Assembly (NCBI GenBank): GCA_041661625.1
Contig: JBAZUB010000001.1
Location: forward strand, 620,001 to 684,000
Direction: 5' to 3'
DNA from: Patescibacteria group bacterium
GTDB lineage: Bacteria > Patescibacteriota > Patescibacteriia > JAHIZJ01
Length of the DNA: 64,000 bases
A model generated the notes under the pieces. That model did not search any database. It had not been told where the DNA came from and was given only the letters and a program-made list of their open reading frames with translations. Shown piece by piece: positions 49,053 to 57,088 of the stretch (position 1 is its first letter; every line of letters begins with the position of its first letter). The position numbers and the translations under genes are program-made.

Positions 49053-49088
49053 GGCCGGATCAGCCCAGTTGGGTGGTCCGGCTTTGTT
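49053..49088 (+). terminator. Intrinsic terminator after the tRNA-Arg locus
   Basis: GCCGGATC ... GGTCCGGC stem with inner CCCA/TGGG and TTTGTT tail. Confidence 0.7.
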
Positions 49089-49108
49089 GGCTGCCCCCGG
49101 ACAAATCG

Positions 49109-49137
49109 TTGTCCACTGCAACAAATGGCTGTATACT
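49109..49137 (+). promoter_or_regulatory. Promoter of a short unit
   Basis: TTGTCC (49109-49114), 17 nt, TATACT (49132-49137). Confidence 0.55.
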
Positions 49138-49143
49138 TTAATC

Positions 49144-49389
49144 AGTGGCACGGTAGAATTATACGCAGCTGCCGGGCGCCACTCGACATGGACTTTCCCG
49201 AAGGGAGGATAACGGCAAATGTACCAACCCTACATCTCGCATCCGCTGGCGCCGGCCAGTACGTTCCCCTCGGGAGGGAGGTGATCCAAAACCTAGCGCG
49301 ATTCTAGAGGGGATCGCGTGAGTTACGACGAAGTCAACAATCATTCGTGGTTTACCCGCGGTGGCTCAGTCTGGCCACCGCCTTTCTTT
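49144..49389 (+). ncRNA. Short transcription unit of unknown content, ending in a terminator
   Basis: Between the promoter and the strong terminator CGGTGGC/GCCACCG + CTTTCTTT (49359-49389) lie about 245 nt with two good ribosome-site sequences (GGGAGG near 49204 and GGGAGGGAGG near 49272) and tiny frames of about 20-60 codons without protein character. It could be a small RNA or encode a peptide. Confidence 0.4.
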
Positions 49390-49436
49390 ACCACTTGATA
49401 AATTATAAACATTCATATATACTCACTCCGAGTTTT

Positions 49437-49550
49437 TGCGGGCGCATAGCTTCCACCTACGCTACTCATTGCATCCGAGCTTCGGTGGGCAGGCAGCTGG
49501 AACATTATCCAGGGCTTGCCCCACGAAGTTCCGATGGAATCGGAACGCAG
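49437..49550 (+). repeat. tRNA-Lys 5'-end duplication with structured insert
   Basis: TGCGGGCGCATAGCT occurs at 49437-49451 and again at 49551-49565, where it begins tRNA-Lys. The 99-nt insert carries a GGGCAGGC-type/GCTTGCCC hairpin with CTGGA/CCAG and a perfect GTTCCGAT/ATCGGAAC hairpin. Confidence 0.7.
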
Positions 49551-49553
49551 TGC

Positions 49554-49629
49554 GGGCGCATAGCTCAGTTGGTAGAGCAGTTGCCTCTTAAGCAAACGGT
49601 CGGGGGTTCGAATCCCTCTGCGCCCACCA
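49554..49629 (+). tRNA. tRNA-Lys (anticodon CUU)
   Basis: Acceptor GGGCGCA/TGCGCCC, D-stem GCTC/GAGC, anticodon loop CTCTTAA, T-arm GGGGG/CCCTC with loop TTCGAAT, CCA encoded. Its last 12 nt belong to a 48-nt direct repeat that recurs at 50000-50047. Confidence 0.93.
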
Positions 49630-49665
49630 GACTACGCTCAGAGACTGAGCTTCGTCTGGTAGGAT
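49618..49665 (+). repeat. Left direct repeat of the tRNA-Lys GIY-YIG cassette
   Basis: 48 nt identical to 50000-50047: 3' end of tRNA-Lys (CTGCGCCCACCA) plus a nested hairpin with CCAGAC/GTCTGG and GCTCAG/CTGAGC arms starting in the CCA. Confidence 0.9.
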
Positions 49666-49705
49666 CCGATAGCAAAGTACGGTTGGGAGAGTTGGGGTAA
49701 TATGT

Positions 49706-49951
49706 ATGTGGTATATCTATGCACTTCACTGTAATGATGGTACTTTGTATGTCGGATCAACGAATAGCATAAAAAGACGCTGGTTTGAGCATCAGGATGG
49801 TCAATCACGTTCAACGCGATATAAACGACCTCTACGCCTTGTGTGGTATATGGCCGTGCAATACGAATTTCAAGCACGCCATTTAGAAAAGTACTTCAAG
49901 GTTGGTTCAGGTAAAGCAATTTTGAAAAAGCGCTTTATCATGAATGGATAG
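49706..49951 (+). CDS. GIY-YIG nuclease-superfamily protein (cassette at tRNA-Lys)
   Basis: An 81-aa stand-alone GIY-YIG domain: WYIYALHC (2-9), LYVGSTNSIKRRWFEHQDG (14-32, catalytic Arg at RRW), YMAVQYEFQARHLEKYFK with Glu, and KVGSGKAILKKRF at the end. The whole gene lies between two perfect 48-bp repeats that include the 3' end of tRNA-Lys, a 382-bp repeat-to-repeat unit. No clear ribosome site. Same arrangement as at tRNA-Leu (2.9-3.4 kb). Confidence 0.87.
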   Translation: MWYIYALHCNDGTLYVGSTNSIKRRWFEHQDGQSRSTRYKRPLRLVWYMAVQYEFQARHLEKYFKVGSGKAILKKRFIMNG

Positions 49952-49999
49952 GATTTATTCTAGGCCTGTTCGAGCTGACGAAGCTCTTGCGCAATCAGC

Positions 50000-50047
50000 C
50001 TGCGCCCACCAGACTACGCTCAGAGACTGAGCTTCGTCTGGTAGGAT
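50000..50047 (+). repeat. Right direct repeat of the tRNA-Lys GIY-YIG cassette
   Basis: Perfect copy of 49618-49665, including the last 12 nt of tRNA-Lys. Confidence 0.9.
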
Positions 50048-50076
50048 TCTAGTAATAAAATTCGGCCCATAGACAA

Positions 50077-50730
50077 ATGTCCACCGTCGCGTTTTCTGAC
50101 AGCCACCTGATCGCTAAATTCGACCCGGCGAAATATTTTTATTTACAAAACATCATCGAACCAGCCGATCGTGTGATTATCAACGGTGACTTTTGGGATG
50201 GATATATGACCAGTTTTACCGACCTGCTCAATAGCGAATGGTCGAAGCTGTTGGAAATCTTAAGCGGCAAGAAAACTTACTACGTGTGCGGCAATCACGA
50301 CACGGCAGCGTTGCATGACCGGCGTACCAATCAATTTGCTCAATGGTGCGGCGAGGTGCTCGAGCTGATGATAAATGGACAAAAGTATCGCTTCGAGCAC
50401 GGACACCGGATTGCGCCGACCATGGACCAAATATACCCCAGCCTATTTCAGCGCAAATGGGTAGCAAAAACTGCCGCTGGTTTTGAACACGCTGGCGCTT
50501 GGATGCTGGGACAGAAGTTTTTTATTATTAACCAGCCCAAGAATACCGAAATTAAACGGTGGCAGCGGCAAAATATTGCCCCCGATCAGATACTGATATG
50601 CGGACACAGTCATTGGCCGGAGAGCAATGAGTCGGAACGATTCTATAACACTGGCTATATCCGACATCGTTTTGCTCACCACCTGGTTATCGATAATGGG
50701 CAACATAACCTGATTAGTGGGCGCTATTAA
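50077..50730 (+). CDS. Calcineurin-like metallophosphoesterase
   Basis: A 217-aa protein with AFSDSHL (D, H), NGDFWDG, CGNHD (about 70-74), FEHGH and CGHSHWPE, the five motifs of calcineurin-like phosphoesterases. Overall similar to UDP-2,3-diacylglucosamine hydrolase-like proteins, though the substrate is unknown here. Start directly follows the right repeat of the GIY-YIG cassette (29 nt). Confidence 0.87.
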   Translation: MSTVAFSDSHLIAKFDPAKYFYLQNIIEPADRVIINGDFWDGYMTSFTDLLNSEWSKLLEILSGKKTYYVCGNHDTAALHDRRTNQFAQWCGEVLELMINGQKYRFEHGHRIAPTMDQIYPSLFQRKWVAKTAAGFEHAGAWMLGQKFFIINQPKNTEIKRWQRQNIAPDQILICGHSHWPESNESERFYNTGYIRHRFAHHLVIDNGQHNLISGRY

Positions 50731-50740
50731 ATACTCCTGT

Positions 50741-50773
50741 AAAATATAAAACTTCGCCGGTTATCAGCGAAGC
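50741..50773 (-). terminator. Intrinsic terminator of the 168-aa gene
   Basis: CTTCGC/GCGAAG stem on the minus strand followed by TTTTATATTTTA. Confidence 0.75.
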
Positions 50774-50783
50774 TTGCCCTCCA

Positions 50784-51290
50784 TCAGGTGGTCGGATCAT
50801 CCATCAGGTTGAATATCCGATAGTCGGCCATCCTGTTCTCACCATTCAGCCAAATGCGAATCACGGTCGTCTGACTCGAATGATCCAGACCCAGGACCCC
50901 CTTGGTGGTACCGCGACTGGTCACCACCACGCTGCCGTCGGGTAGGCCGTTGAGCAGAGCCCATACGCCCACACTCCGATCCTCCGGACTGGCGTACTCA
51001 TGGCGTGAGATGATCGTGCCGTGTCCAAGCACGACTTTTTCCGTGCCAGCGCCGCGCCGAAACTTTTCCGGCGTACCGATAGTCGGCGTCCAGTACGTGG
51101 GGGTCAGGCCAAGCGCCTTGGCCAGATCTTCATGACGCTGCCCCGTGCCACAGATGACCGCGGGTGGCTTCGGGGGCAACAAGTCGGCTGTTGCGACAGC
51201 CTCCTCCCTGGCCGGCACGGTTAAGCCGGGATTTGGCCCCTCTGCCACACCGCCGCCTACGACCAGATAAACACTCCTCGATTCAGCCAT
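50784..51290 (-). CDS. Hypothetical protein, 168 aa (solitary accessory gene)
   Basis: The start MAESRSVYLVVGGG at 51290 follows AAAGGAGGCGCTCTG. It contains GPNPGLTVPAREEA and an ICGTGQRHEDLAKALGLTP segment whose GxRH could recall phosphatase motifs, but the family is unknown; I have the impression of similar genes in other Patescibacteria. Soluble, cytoplasmic. Own promoter, leader hairpin and terminator. Confidence 0.7.
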   Translation of the reverse strand: MAESRSVYLVVGGGVAEGPNPGLTVPAREEAVATADLLPPKPPAVICGTGQRHEDLAKALGLTPTYWTPTIGTPEKFRRGAGTEKVVLGHGTIISRHEYASPEDRSVGVWALLNGLPDGSVVVTSRGTTKGVLGLDHSSQTTVIRIWLNGENRMADYRIFNLMDDPTT

Positions 51291-51319
51291 CAGAGCGCCT
51301 CCTTTGTCCGTACTCACAC

Positions 51320-51373
51320 CCCAGACAGTATTAGGTCTGGGACAATCTTGCCCAAATATTATAGTTTTGTCAA
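51320..51373 (-). promoter_or_regulatory. Promoter and leader hairpin of the 168-aa gene
   Basis: Minus strand TTGACA (51373-51368), 17 nt, CAAGAT (51350-51345); then a CCCAGAC/GTCTGGG hairpin (51320-51341), similar in position and CCCAG/CTGGG arms to the leaders at 27411 and 28890. Confidence 0.6.
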
Positions 51374-51454
51374 CACCTCAAAATCCTGCATGTAAAACCA
51401 GCCCAGCCCCTGATGGGGCTGGATGGATATTATAATGTTTTGGTCTTATTATCG

Positions 51455-52540
51455 TTACTTCAGGGTTTCAGGATCAGTCATATATGTCAGCGCCGTTTCT
51501 CTGGAGATATAGCCCTTGTCGTATAGGTGTCGGATATCTTGATCCATTGTTTGCATGCCATAGTCTGAGCTGGTTTGAATTACGGCTTTGATCTGGGCAA
51601 TCTTATTTTCCCGGATCAGGTTGGCCACTGCCGGTGTATTGATCAGTATTTCACGCGCCGCTACCCGGCCAGCCGACACCGGACCATGAGCGGCCGATGA
51701 CTTGGCTTTTTGTTCCTGCGTGGTGGGTAAGAGCTGTTGGGATATGATGCCTCTCAAGAATAATGATAACTGCAGACGCACTTGGGCTTGCTGGTTGGGT
51801 GGAAACACGTCGATAATACGGTCGACGGTCTGGGCAGCATTGTAGGTATGCAATGTGGCCAGCACCAAGTGGCCGGTTTCAGCCAGGGTAATAGTTGCGG
51901 CAATCGTTTCTAGGTCGCGCATTTCGCCCACCAGTATCACGTTCGGATCCTGCCGCACGACGTGCTTCAGCGCCTGTTGGAAAGAAAGCGTGTCGGTACC
52001 TAGCTGGCGCTGTCTGATGATGCTTTCTTTGGGTGCGTAGACGAACTCGATTGGGTCTTCCAGCGTAATAATATTGCAGCGCCGCTCACTATTGATCAGG
52101 TTGATCATCGCGGCTAGCGTGGTTGACTTGCCACACCCGGTCGGTCCGGTCATTAGGATTAAACCCTGCTTCAGTCGCACCAGCTCATAGACCACCTCCG
52201 GCAGCATGATTTCTTCCATAGTTGGAGCGGTGTTTGAGATCACCCGAGCCACCACGCTCAGCTGGTCTTTTTCCCAATGGATATTAACCCGGAACCGGGA
52301 CAAGTCTTTGATTTCATGAGAAATATCCAGCTCCCGATCGCGCACTAGCGCATCCTTGAGGTGGGCATCCAGCATGGCAAAAATCATGTCTTTCATTACA
52401 GCCGCACTGATGGCTGGCTCATCCGCCATTTCAATTAACTCGCCGTCAATCCGAAGCATCGGCACCATGTCCACCACCAAGTGGAGGTCGGATGCGCCCT
52501 TATTTACCGCTACCTTTAGAAGATCGTCGATTGTTTTCAT
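51455..52540 (-). CDS. pilT: Type IV pilus retraction ATPase PilT
   Basis: This 361-aa hexameric ATPase retracts type IV pili for twitching motility or DNA uptake. Walker A is GPTGCGKSTTLAAM, Walker B VILVGEMRDLETI, with Asp box and His box (GHLVLATLHT). The C-terminal AIRNLIRE-like motif, required for retraction, reads AVANLIRENKI. Length is typical. Confidence 0.95.
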   Translation of the reverse strand: MKTIDDLLKVAVNKGASDLHLVVDMVPMLRIDGELIEMADEPAISAAVMKDMIFAMLDAHLKDALVRDRELDISHEIKDLSRFRVNIHWEKDQLSVVARVISNTAPTMEEIMLPEVVYELVRLKQGLILMTGPTGCGKSTTLAAMINLINSERRCNIITLEDPIEFVYAPKESIIRQRQLGTDTLSFQQALKHVVRQDPNVILVGEMRDLETIAATITLAETGHLVLATLHTYNAAQTVDRIIDVFPPNQQAQVRLQLSLFLRGIISQQLLPTTQEQKAKSSAAHGPVSAGRVAAREILINTPAVANLIRENKIAQIKAVIQTSSDYGMQTMDQDIRHLYDKGYISRETALTYMTDPETLK

Positions 52541-52666
52541 AACAAATAAAAAAGCTAGATTGCTCTAACTCTGATTAATGCTAACATGTAATTCGGTCTC
52601 ATTCGTTTTGGTTGGTCTTTTTGTTTTTCTAAAGTAATAATATCACATTTATCAATATTTGTCAAC

Positions 52667-53197
52667 TTAACCAGATAGCAGTTTTAGATAATCCAGCGCC
52701 AGATAACCCGTCTCAACGTCGGTTAGCCGGCCGGAACGAAGATGCTGACGCAGTTTGTTTAGCGGCATCAATCGAACCCGGCAATTTTCCAATTCGTCCG
52801 GATGCGGTTCCGCCACTTTCACGGCATCGGTTATCACAAAATGATAGCGGATCTTGCGTGACCAGGCGTCGTCATTGGTGGCCACAATAAAATGCGCGTT
52901 ACCCCGATAACCGGTTTCTTCCAATATTTCCCGCGCCACCGCTTGCTTGGGTGTTTCGCCAGCCTCAATCTTACCGCCCGGTAATTCGAGAAAAACCCGG
53001 TCTGGCCCGGGGCGGTATTGCTGCGCTAATACTACTTGCTTATCTTTTGTCACCACCAGCGCGCATACGATCCGGCCGCTGTTATTCAAATAAAAACTAT
53101 CGCGTCGACCATTCGGCAATTCATACCGTACTTTAACCATAGTACGAAATCGGTTTATGCGTACGGTTTTCTCGGATATTTTTCGCCATTTTTTCAT
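52667..53197 (-). CDS. NUDIX hydrolase, ADP-ribose pyrophosphatase-like
   Basis: A 176-aa Nudix protein with a canonical box GGKIEAGET ... REILEETGY (about 74-97). N-terminal strand pattern (RYELPNGRRDSFYLN) and QQYRPG before the box match ADP-ribose pyrophosphatases (NudF-like). Probably hydrolyses ADP-ribose; substrate is inference. Confidence 0.88.
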   Translation of the reverse strand: MKKWRKISEKTVRINRFRTMVKVRYELPNGRRDSFYLNNSGRIVCALVVTKDKQVVLAQQYRPGPDRVFLELPGGKIEAGETPKQAVAREILEETGYRGNAHFIVATNDDAWSRKIRYHFVITDAVKVAEPHPDELENCRVRLMPLNKLRQHLRSGRLTDVETGYLALDYLKLLSG

Positions 53198-53272
53198 CTA
53201 CTTCTAAGCGCTTATTATTAACACTGCCTAAGTATACAATAAACAGTCGCCGGTTGACTATTTCACCGCGTA

Positions 53273-53301
53273 TTGACTGAATTATAAGTCTGGATTATAT
53301 T
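53273..53301 (+). promoter_or_regulatory. Promoter of the 184-aa secreted protein
   Basis: TTGACT (53273-53278), 17 nt, TATATT (53296-53301). Confidence 0.7.
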
Positions 53302-53392
53302 TATCTCGAAGCGTTGCTTCAGGCGTTCCGGCGAATGTCGGTGCGTTTCACAGGTTGTGTGTCGAGTGAGTCTCACGGAAAGGAGACCCTCT

Positions 53393-53947
53393 ATGCAGAG
53401 ACGATGGCTCTGGTTACTTTCGGTGTTCGTGATCTTCGGTGCAATGAGCTCCTTGGCTACCGCGGCTACCGCCAGCGTAAGCGTCCTTCACGACGGCGCA
53501 GCGGTAATGACCGAAGAGAGCAGCTTCACCGAGACCAACTCCAAGACGGAGATCGCGCAGGTCAAGACGGCGAACGCTGCCGACGAGGACGGCGCCCGCA
53601 TCGGCTACATGACACAGCCGATCGACGGCGAGATGAAGCAGGCGGCGACGGCGGTCGGCGAAGTGACGACCGACGGCGCGGCGAACTATTACCCGGCTAC
53701 AGCGACCACCGAGAAGAGCCCGGTCGATGCGGCCCGGAGTGTTTCCGTCAACCAGCAATCGCTGAACCCGACGAACCCGCAAGACGCGGCCGTCAACTTC
53801 GTCCAGTCGGAGGTCTGGGCTCCCAACGACATTGCCGGTGAGGACACCACGCCGGCTGTGGTCATCCAGGGCAAGACCTACCCGATTGGTCGCGAGGTCG
53901 CAGTCGTCATCAAGTGGACGACGCCGACTGCCTGGACCAACGCCTAG
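53393..53947 (+). CDS. Secreted hypothetical protein, 184 aa (solitary accessory gene)
   Basis: The start MQRRWLWLLSVFVIF follows GGAAAGGAGACCCTCT. It has a signal peptide of about 24-27 residues with an SLATAATA cleavage region, then an acidic, Thr/Ala-rich mature part without Cys. Likely exported to the cell surface or medium. No family recognised. Own promoter and terminator (53997-54030); GC is higher than in nearby pilT. Confidence 0.7.
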   Translation: MQRRWLWLLSVFVIFGAMSSLATAATASVSVLHDGAAVMTEESSFTETNSKTEIAQVKTANAADEDGARIGYMTQPIDGEMKQAATAVGEVTTDGAANYYPATATTEKSPVDAARSVSVNQQSLNPTNPQDAAVNFVQSEVWAPNDIAGEDTTPAVVIQGKTYPIGREVAVVIKWTTPTAWTNA

Positions 53948-53996
53948 AGCTAGCGTACACCGCACAGCCCGGCAGTAGGTTCCAGACCAGGCATCA

Positions 53997-54030
53997 CCCC
54001 AGTGCGCACCGCGCCCTGGGGCTTTCTATT
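53997..54030 (+). terminator. Intrinsic terminator
   Basis: CCCCAG/CTGGGG stem with GCGC inner pairing and CTTTCTATTT tail. Confidence 0.8.
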
Positions 54031-54063
54031 TGAAATGCTACTCGGTGATGGGACAGCGTCTAA

Positions 54064-54264
54064 CTAATCAGTTTCCAGTAGGTCCAGTATTTCCTGTACC
54101 ATCTGCTCGTGCCTTAATTCGTCCGCCATAATTCCCTCGACATACTTGCGGTCCACCGGATCACTGATCAATGGCACGAGGCCCCGGTACAAAGTATAGG
54201 CTTGGCGCTCCATGCCCTTTAATTCGTTGAAGTCGCGGTACAATTTTTCGTTGGCTTCGTTCAT
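54064..54264 (-). CDS. Short ferritin-like helical protein, 66 aa
   Basis: Two predicted helices. ADELRHEQMVQEIL carries an E-x2-H motif like rubrerythrin/ferritin iron ligands, but only half of a four-helix bundle is present. It may dimerise. It lies directly downstream of the similar 78-aa gene (5 nt). Metal binding is inference. Confidence 0.62.
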   Translation of the reverse strand: MNEANEKLYRDFNELKGMERQAYTLYRGLVPLISDPVDRKYVEGIMADELRHEQMVQEILDLLETD

Positions 54265-54269
54265 ATTAT

Positions 54270-54506
54270 TTAATATTTATTTACCAATGCCTGAAGAATG
54301 CTTTCGTGGCGCTTGGAATCGTTTTTTAACTTGGTCAGTATTTCAACGATCTTCTGCTTGTGCGCCTCCGGTAAGCCAATGAACTCCTCGGTTTTCACGA
54401 TATCGTCCGCCAGAACCGCCACGACCTTTTCTTCGAACATTACTCCGCTCTTGATCATGCGTTGAGGCGTTTCCTTTTCTACGCTGGGTATGTTTATGTC
54501 CTCCAT
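54270..54506 (-). CDS. Short ferritin-like helical protein, 78 aa
   Basis: Helical protein with KKxxSKRHESILQAL, again an RHE motif, and a first helix EEKVVAVLADDIVKTEEF with acidic residues. It probably pairs with the 66-aa protein to form one bundle. In an operon with the RHH and SPFH genes (19 nt from the RHH stop). Confidence 0.6.
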   Translation of the reverse strand: MEDINIPSVEKETPQRMIKSGVMFEEKVVAVLADDIVKTEEFIGLPEAHKQKIVEILTKLKNDSKRHESILQALVNKY

Positions 54507-54525
54507 AATTTTACGGGGTCACTTA

Positions 54526-54693
54526 TTAATGCTTATCTTTTTCGAGCCGCCCGGCTTTGCGCAGGCTGGCTCGCAATAACCATTCGATTTGTCCGTTTAG
54601 ACTACGCAAGTCCGCGTCCGCCCAACGCTGCAACGCGGATAGTATATCCGCGTCCATGCGCAGCAGAAATGGCTTTTGTTTTGATTTAGCCAT
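54526..54693 (-). CDS. Arc-like ribbon-helix-helix protein, 55 aa
   Basis: PFLLRMDADILSALQRWADA followed by LRSLNGQIEWLLRASLRKAG is the ribbon-helix-helix pattern of small Arc-like proteins found next to SPFH-domain genes. ATG at 54693-54691, TAA at 54528-54526. The gene starts 3 nt after the SPFH stop. It may bind DNA or serve as the SPFH partner. Confidence 0.8.
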   Translation of the reverse strand: MAKSKQKPFLLRMDADILSALQRWADADLRSLNGQIEWLLRASLRKAGRLEKDKH

Positions 54694-54696
54694 TAG

Positions 54697-55566
54697 CTAT
54701 TGATACAGCGTACCCGCGTTAACCACCGGCTGGGCGTCGCGATCGCTGGTTAGCACTACCAGCAGATTGCTGACCATGGTAGCCTTGCGTTCTTCGTCGA
54801 GCGTGACAATGTGATCTTTTTCCAGTTTCTCCAGCGCCATCTGTACCATGCTGACCGCGCCTTCCACGATCTGCTGTCGCGCGGCAATAATCGCGCCGGC
54901 CTGTTGGCGCCGCAACATGGCGCCGGCGATTTCGGGTGCGTATGCCAGATGGCTGATCCTGGCTTCAATGACTTCGACGCCGGCCTTGGCTAGCCGTTCG
55001 TGAATCTCCCCGCGCAATTTATCCGCCACATCCGACGTGTTGCCTCGCAATGATATCACCCCTTCGACGTGGGTATCATATGGGTAAGTGGTTGCCAGAT
55101 TACGCACCGCCGCTTCGCTTTGGACATGTACGTAATTTTCAAAGTTGTCGACATTGAATACCGCCTCGGCCGTATCAACGACCTTCCAAACCACAATCGC
55201 GGCGATCTCAATCGGATTGCCATCGTGATCATTGACCTTCAGCTTGCTGCTTTCGAAGTTCCTGATGCGCAGCATCACCCGCCGCCGGGTGGTAAATGGA
55301 TTGGTCCACCAAAAACCGTCCTCGATTACCGAGCCGACATAGCGGCCGAATAGCTGCACCACCACGCCCTCGTTGGGATTGACGACGAAGAATCCGGCGA
55401 AGGAGCCGCACGTGGCAATTGCTATCACCACTGAAACCACCCCCAACCAGCCCGCGCCCATCTGTTCGGCTCCATATAGCCCAAATCCACACAGAACCAA
55501 AAGGACAATAAACAGCCCGACCGTGCCCAGGCCATGCGAATGAAAAGCATTGCGTTCCTTGATCAT
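54697..55566 (-). CDS. SPFH (band 7) domain membrane protein
   Basis: In this 289-aa protein two N-terminal membrane helices (about 13-31 and 38-59) are followed by an SPFH domain (about 62-230; [38 protein letters not shown]) and a helical end ([21 protein letters not shown]). It assembles at membrane microdomains. The SPFH plus Arc-like pairing is seen in many bacteria; its biological role is unclear. Confidence 0.9.
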   Translation of the reverse strand: MIKERNAFHSHGLGTVGLFIVLLVLCGFGLYGAEQMGAGWLGVVSVVIAIATCGSFAGFFVVNPNEGVVVQLFGRYVGSVIEDGFWWTNPFTTRRRVMLRIRNFESSKLKVNDHDGNPIEIAAIVVWKVVDTAEAVFNVDNFENYVHVQSEAAVRNLATTYPYDTHVEGVISLRGNTSDVADKLRGEIHERLAKAGVEVIEARISHLAYAPEIAGAMLRRQQAGAIIAARQQIVEGAVSMVQMALEKLEKDHIVTLDEERKATMVSNLLVVLTSDRDAQPVVNAGTLYQ

Positions 55567-55705
55567 CGTTTTGAAGTTAATATCATAATGATATCATTAT
55601 ATCCAAATGCTTGATTCTGTCAAGTTACACAATTGACACACCGGTGATCATCCGTTATAATTGAGCGGAATTATTCGAAGTTTGTAGTATTTTTCATTTT
55701 CACTT

Positions 55706-55777
55706 GGCCCTATCGTCTAACGGTTAGGACACCGGCTTTTCAAGCCGATAATCGGGGTTCGATTCCCCGTGGGGCTA
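55706..55777 (+). tRNA. tRNA-Glu (anticodon UUC)
   Basis: Acceptor GGCCCTA/TGGGGCT, anticodon loop TTTTCAA region with TTC, T-arm CGGGG/CCCCG with loop TTCGATT, no CCA at the end. A copy of its last 10 nt with CCA stands 240 nt downstream (56008-56020), so an insertion has separated the CCA from the gene. Confidence 0.9.
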
Positions 55778-56020
55778 AATAGCATCTTGAGTTATTTGAT
55801 AGTGTGATAAGTATATAGGCTTGACTGGAATCGAAGGGCAGGAGCGACCCAGTACCGAAGCGAAGCGCCTGGTACTAGGGAGCGCTCGCCGAACTACCAG
55901 TGGCAGGTCGGCGCTGCCCCGGACGCGATTCACCGTGCCTGCGCGACGAAGTGCCGTCGCTACGGTACGTAGGCCTGCCTCCGCCGAAGCGGTTACGCGC
56001 AGGCAGGCGTGGGGCTACCA
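55768..56020 (+). mobile_element. 240-bp insertion in the 3' end of tRNA-Glu
   Basis: CGTGGGGCTA occurs at 55768-55777 and at 56008-56017, where it is followed by CCA. The inserted 240 nt contain the structured core E1 and GC-rich hairpins GCGACG/CGTCGC and GCCTGCC/GGCAGGC. No open frame. It keeps a full tRNA body on the left, as tRNA-targeting elements do. Confidence 0.7.
55836..55923 (+). ncRNA. Structured tRNA-associated element, copy E1
   Basis: GGGCAG/CTGCCC outer arms, CCCAGTACC/GGTACTAGG stem, AAGCGAAGCGC internal part, GGGAGCG and final GCGCTGCCCCGGA, as in E2 (39408-39498). No known RNA family recognised. Confidence 0.55.
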
Positions 56021-56124
56021 GTAACTAATGAGTTTCCATGGGCACGCAATGATAAGATTGCGAATTTGTGTTACCTATCAATAACCAATCTAATGTTATG
56101 ATAGTATTCGGGTAGGGTTAAGTA

Positions 56125-56153
56125 TTGATTTATTCCAATAAATGTGCTATACT
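56125..56153 (+). promoter_or_regulatory. Promoter of the 263-aa secreted protein
   Basis: TTGATT (56125-56130), 17 nt, TATACT (56148-56153). Confidence 0.7.
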
Positions 56154-56223
56154 TTAATAGTTAGACAAAGCGTCGGTCGCAATTTAGTGCCAGCAAATAT
56201 TAAAATCAAATAATATTACTAGC

Positions 56224-57015
56224 ATGAAATCAAAACCAGCCGCAATTTGGGTAATTGCTCTTTTTGTCGTGTTTGGCGCCACCATGACCGCGCAAGCCGC
56301 CGGCAAAGTGAACCTGCTGGAAGCCGTCGACAGCAAGCTCGACAAACTAACCGTACTGAAAGGCTTGATCGTGAATGGCGTCACCCAGTTCAATGGCACC
56401 ATGTTGAATTCATCCAAAACCAAGGGCGTGGACAATCCGGTCGCGATCGGGGACAACCTCCGGGTTGACGGTGAAATTTTTCGCGGCATCAAAGCCGGCG
56501 CAGACACGAAGCCGGTGAAAATTAACGACTCCCTTCAGGTCACCGGCAAAGTCGAGGCGGCGAGCTTCGTTCAAACTTCTGGTGACTCATTATCACATCA
56601 CAAAGTATACGAGGGGACCATCGATACCAGTGCCGTGGGTGATTTTTCCAAAACAGTCAGCACGTATGCCAGCACTTATTGCACCCTGACCTACGTCTAT
56701 CAATGGAAATCAATTGCCGTCCCGGAGATCACCATTGCCCATATGCCTTCGGTGGATATATATACTGACCTTAGCGGGACATCGCTGTCCGGCACGGCGG
56801 CTAATTACCCCGATGGCGTAAACAGCTGGGTGAAGACGGGCGCGATATCGCCATTTTCGGGCAGTCAATCTTTTGCCGAAGGAAAAGCCAACATTGCCTA
56901 TGCGCTGGATGTTGTGCGCACCAATTGCGTGCCCAATAGTACTCCGACTGAAGTTGATGGCACCACCCGTAATCCCGTGGTCGGCGGCAACTACAAGGTA
57001 GTGCTAGACTATTAG
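56224..57015 (+). CDS. Secreted hypothetical protein, 263 aa
   Basis: MKSKPAAIWVIALFVVFGAT is the start of a typical signal peptide (cleavage near AQAAG, about 25). The mature part begins with beta-repeat-like segments (LKGLIVNGVTQFNGT, PVAIGDNLRVDGEIFRG, PVKINDSLQVTGKVEAASF) that resemble bactofilin or beta-helix turns, followed by a domain with two Cys (CTLTYV, RTNCVP) that could form a disulfide. Probably a surface or pseudopilin-like protein; family unknown. Own promoter and terminator. Confidence 0.72.
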   Translation: MKSKPAAIWVIALFVVFGATMTAQAAGKVNLLEAVDSKLDKLTVLKGLIVNGVTQFNGTMLNSSKTKGVDNPVAIGDNLRVDGEIFRGIKAGADTKPVKINDSLQVTGKVEAASFVQTSGDSLSHHKVYEGTIDTSAVGDFSKTVSTYASTYCTLTYVYQWKSIAVPEITIAHMPSVDIYTDLSGTSLSGTAANYPDGVNSWVKTGAISPFSGSQSFAEGKANIAYALDVVRTNCVPNSTPTEVDGTTRNPVVGGNYKVVLDY

Positions 57016-57034
57016 GACATAATCATAGTCAACG

Positions 57035-57070
57035 AACCGGGCGGCGATCACCCTCGCCTGGTTTTTGTTT
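57035..57070 (+). terminator. Intrinsic terminator
   Basis: AACCGGGCG/CGCCTGGTT stem with TTTGTTTT tail, between the secreted protein and tsaD. Confidence 0.82.
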
Positions 57071-57088
57071 TACTGATACAATACGGAC

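Noticed and set aside
49318..49398. GTG-started 26-codon frame with AGGGGA site
   Set aside because: The stop codon lies beyond the U-tract of the terminator at 49359-49389, so the transcript would lack it.
49437..50047. CRISPR array
   Set aside because: Direct repeats flank a gene and a tRNA; there are no regularly spaced short repeats with unique spacers, and no cas genes are in the window.
55836..55923. Identification of E1 as SRP RNA, RNase P RNA or tmRNA
   Set aside because: None of the diagnostic motifs of these RNAs is present.
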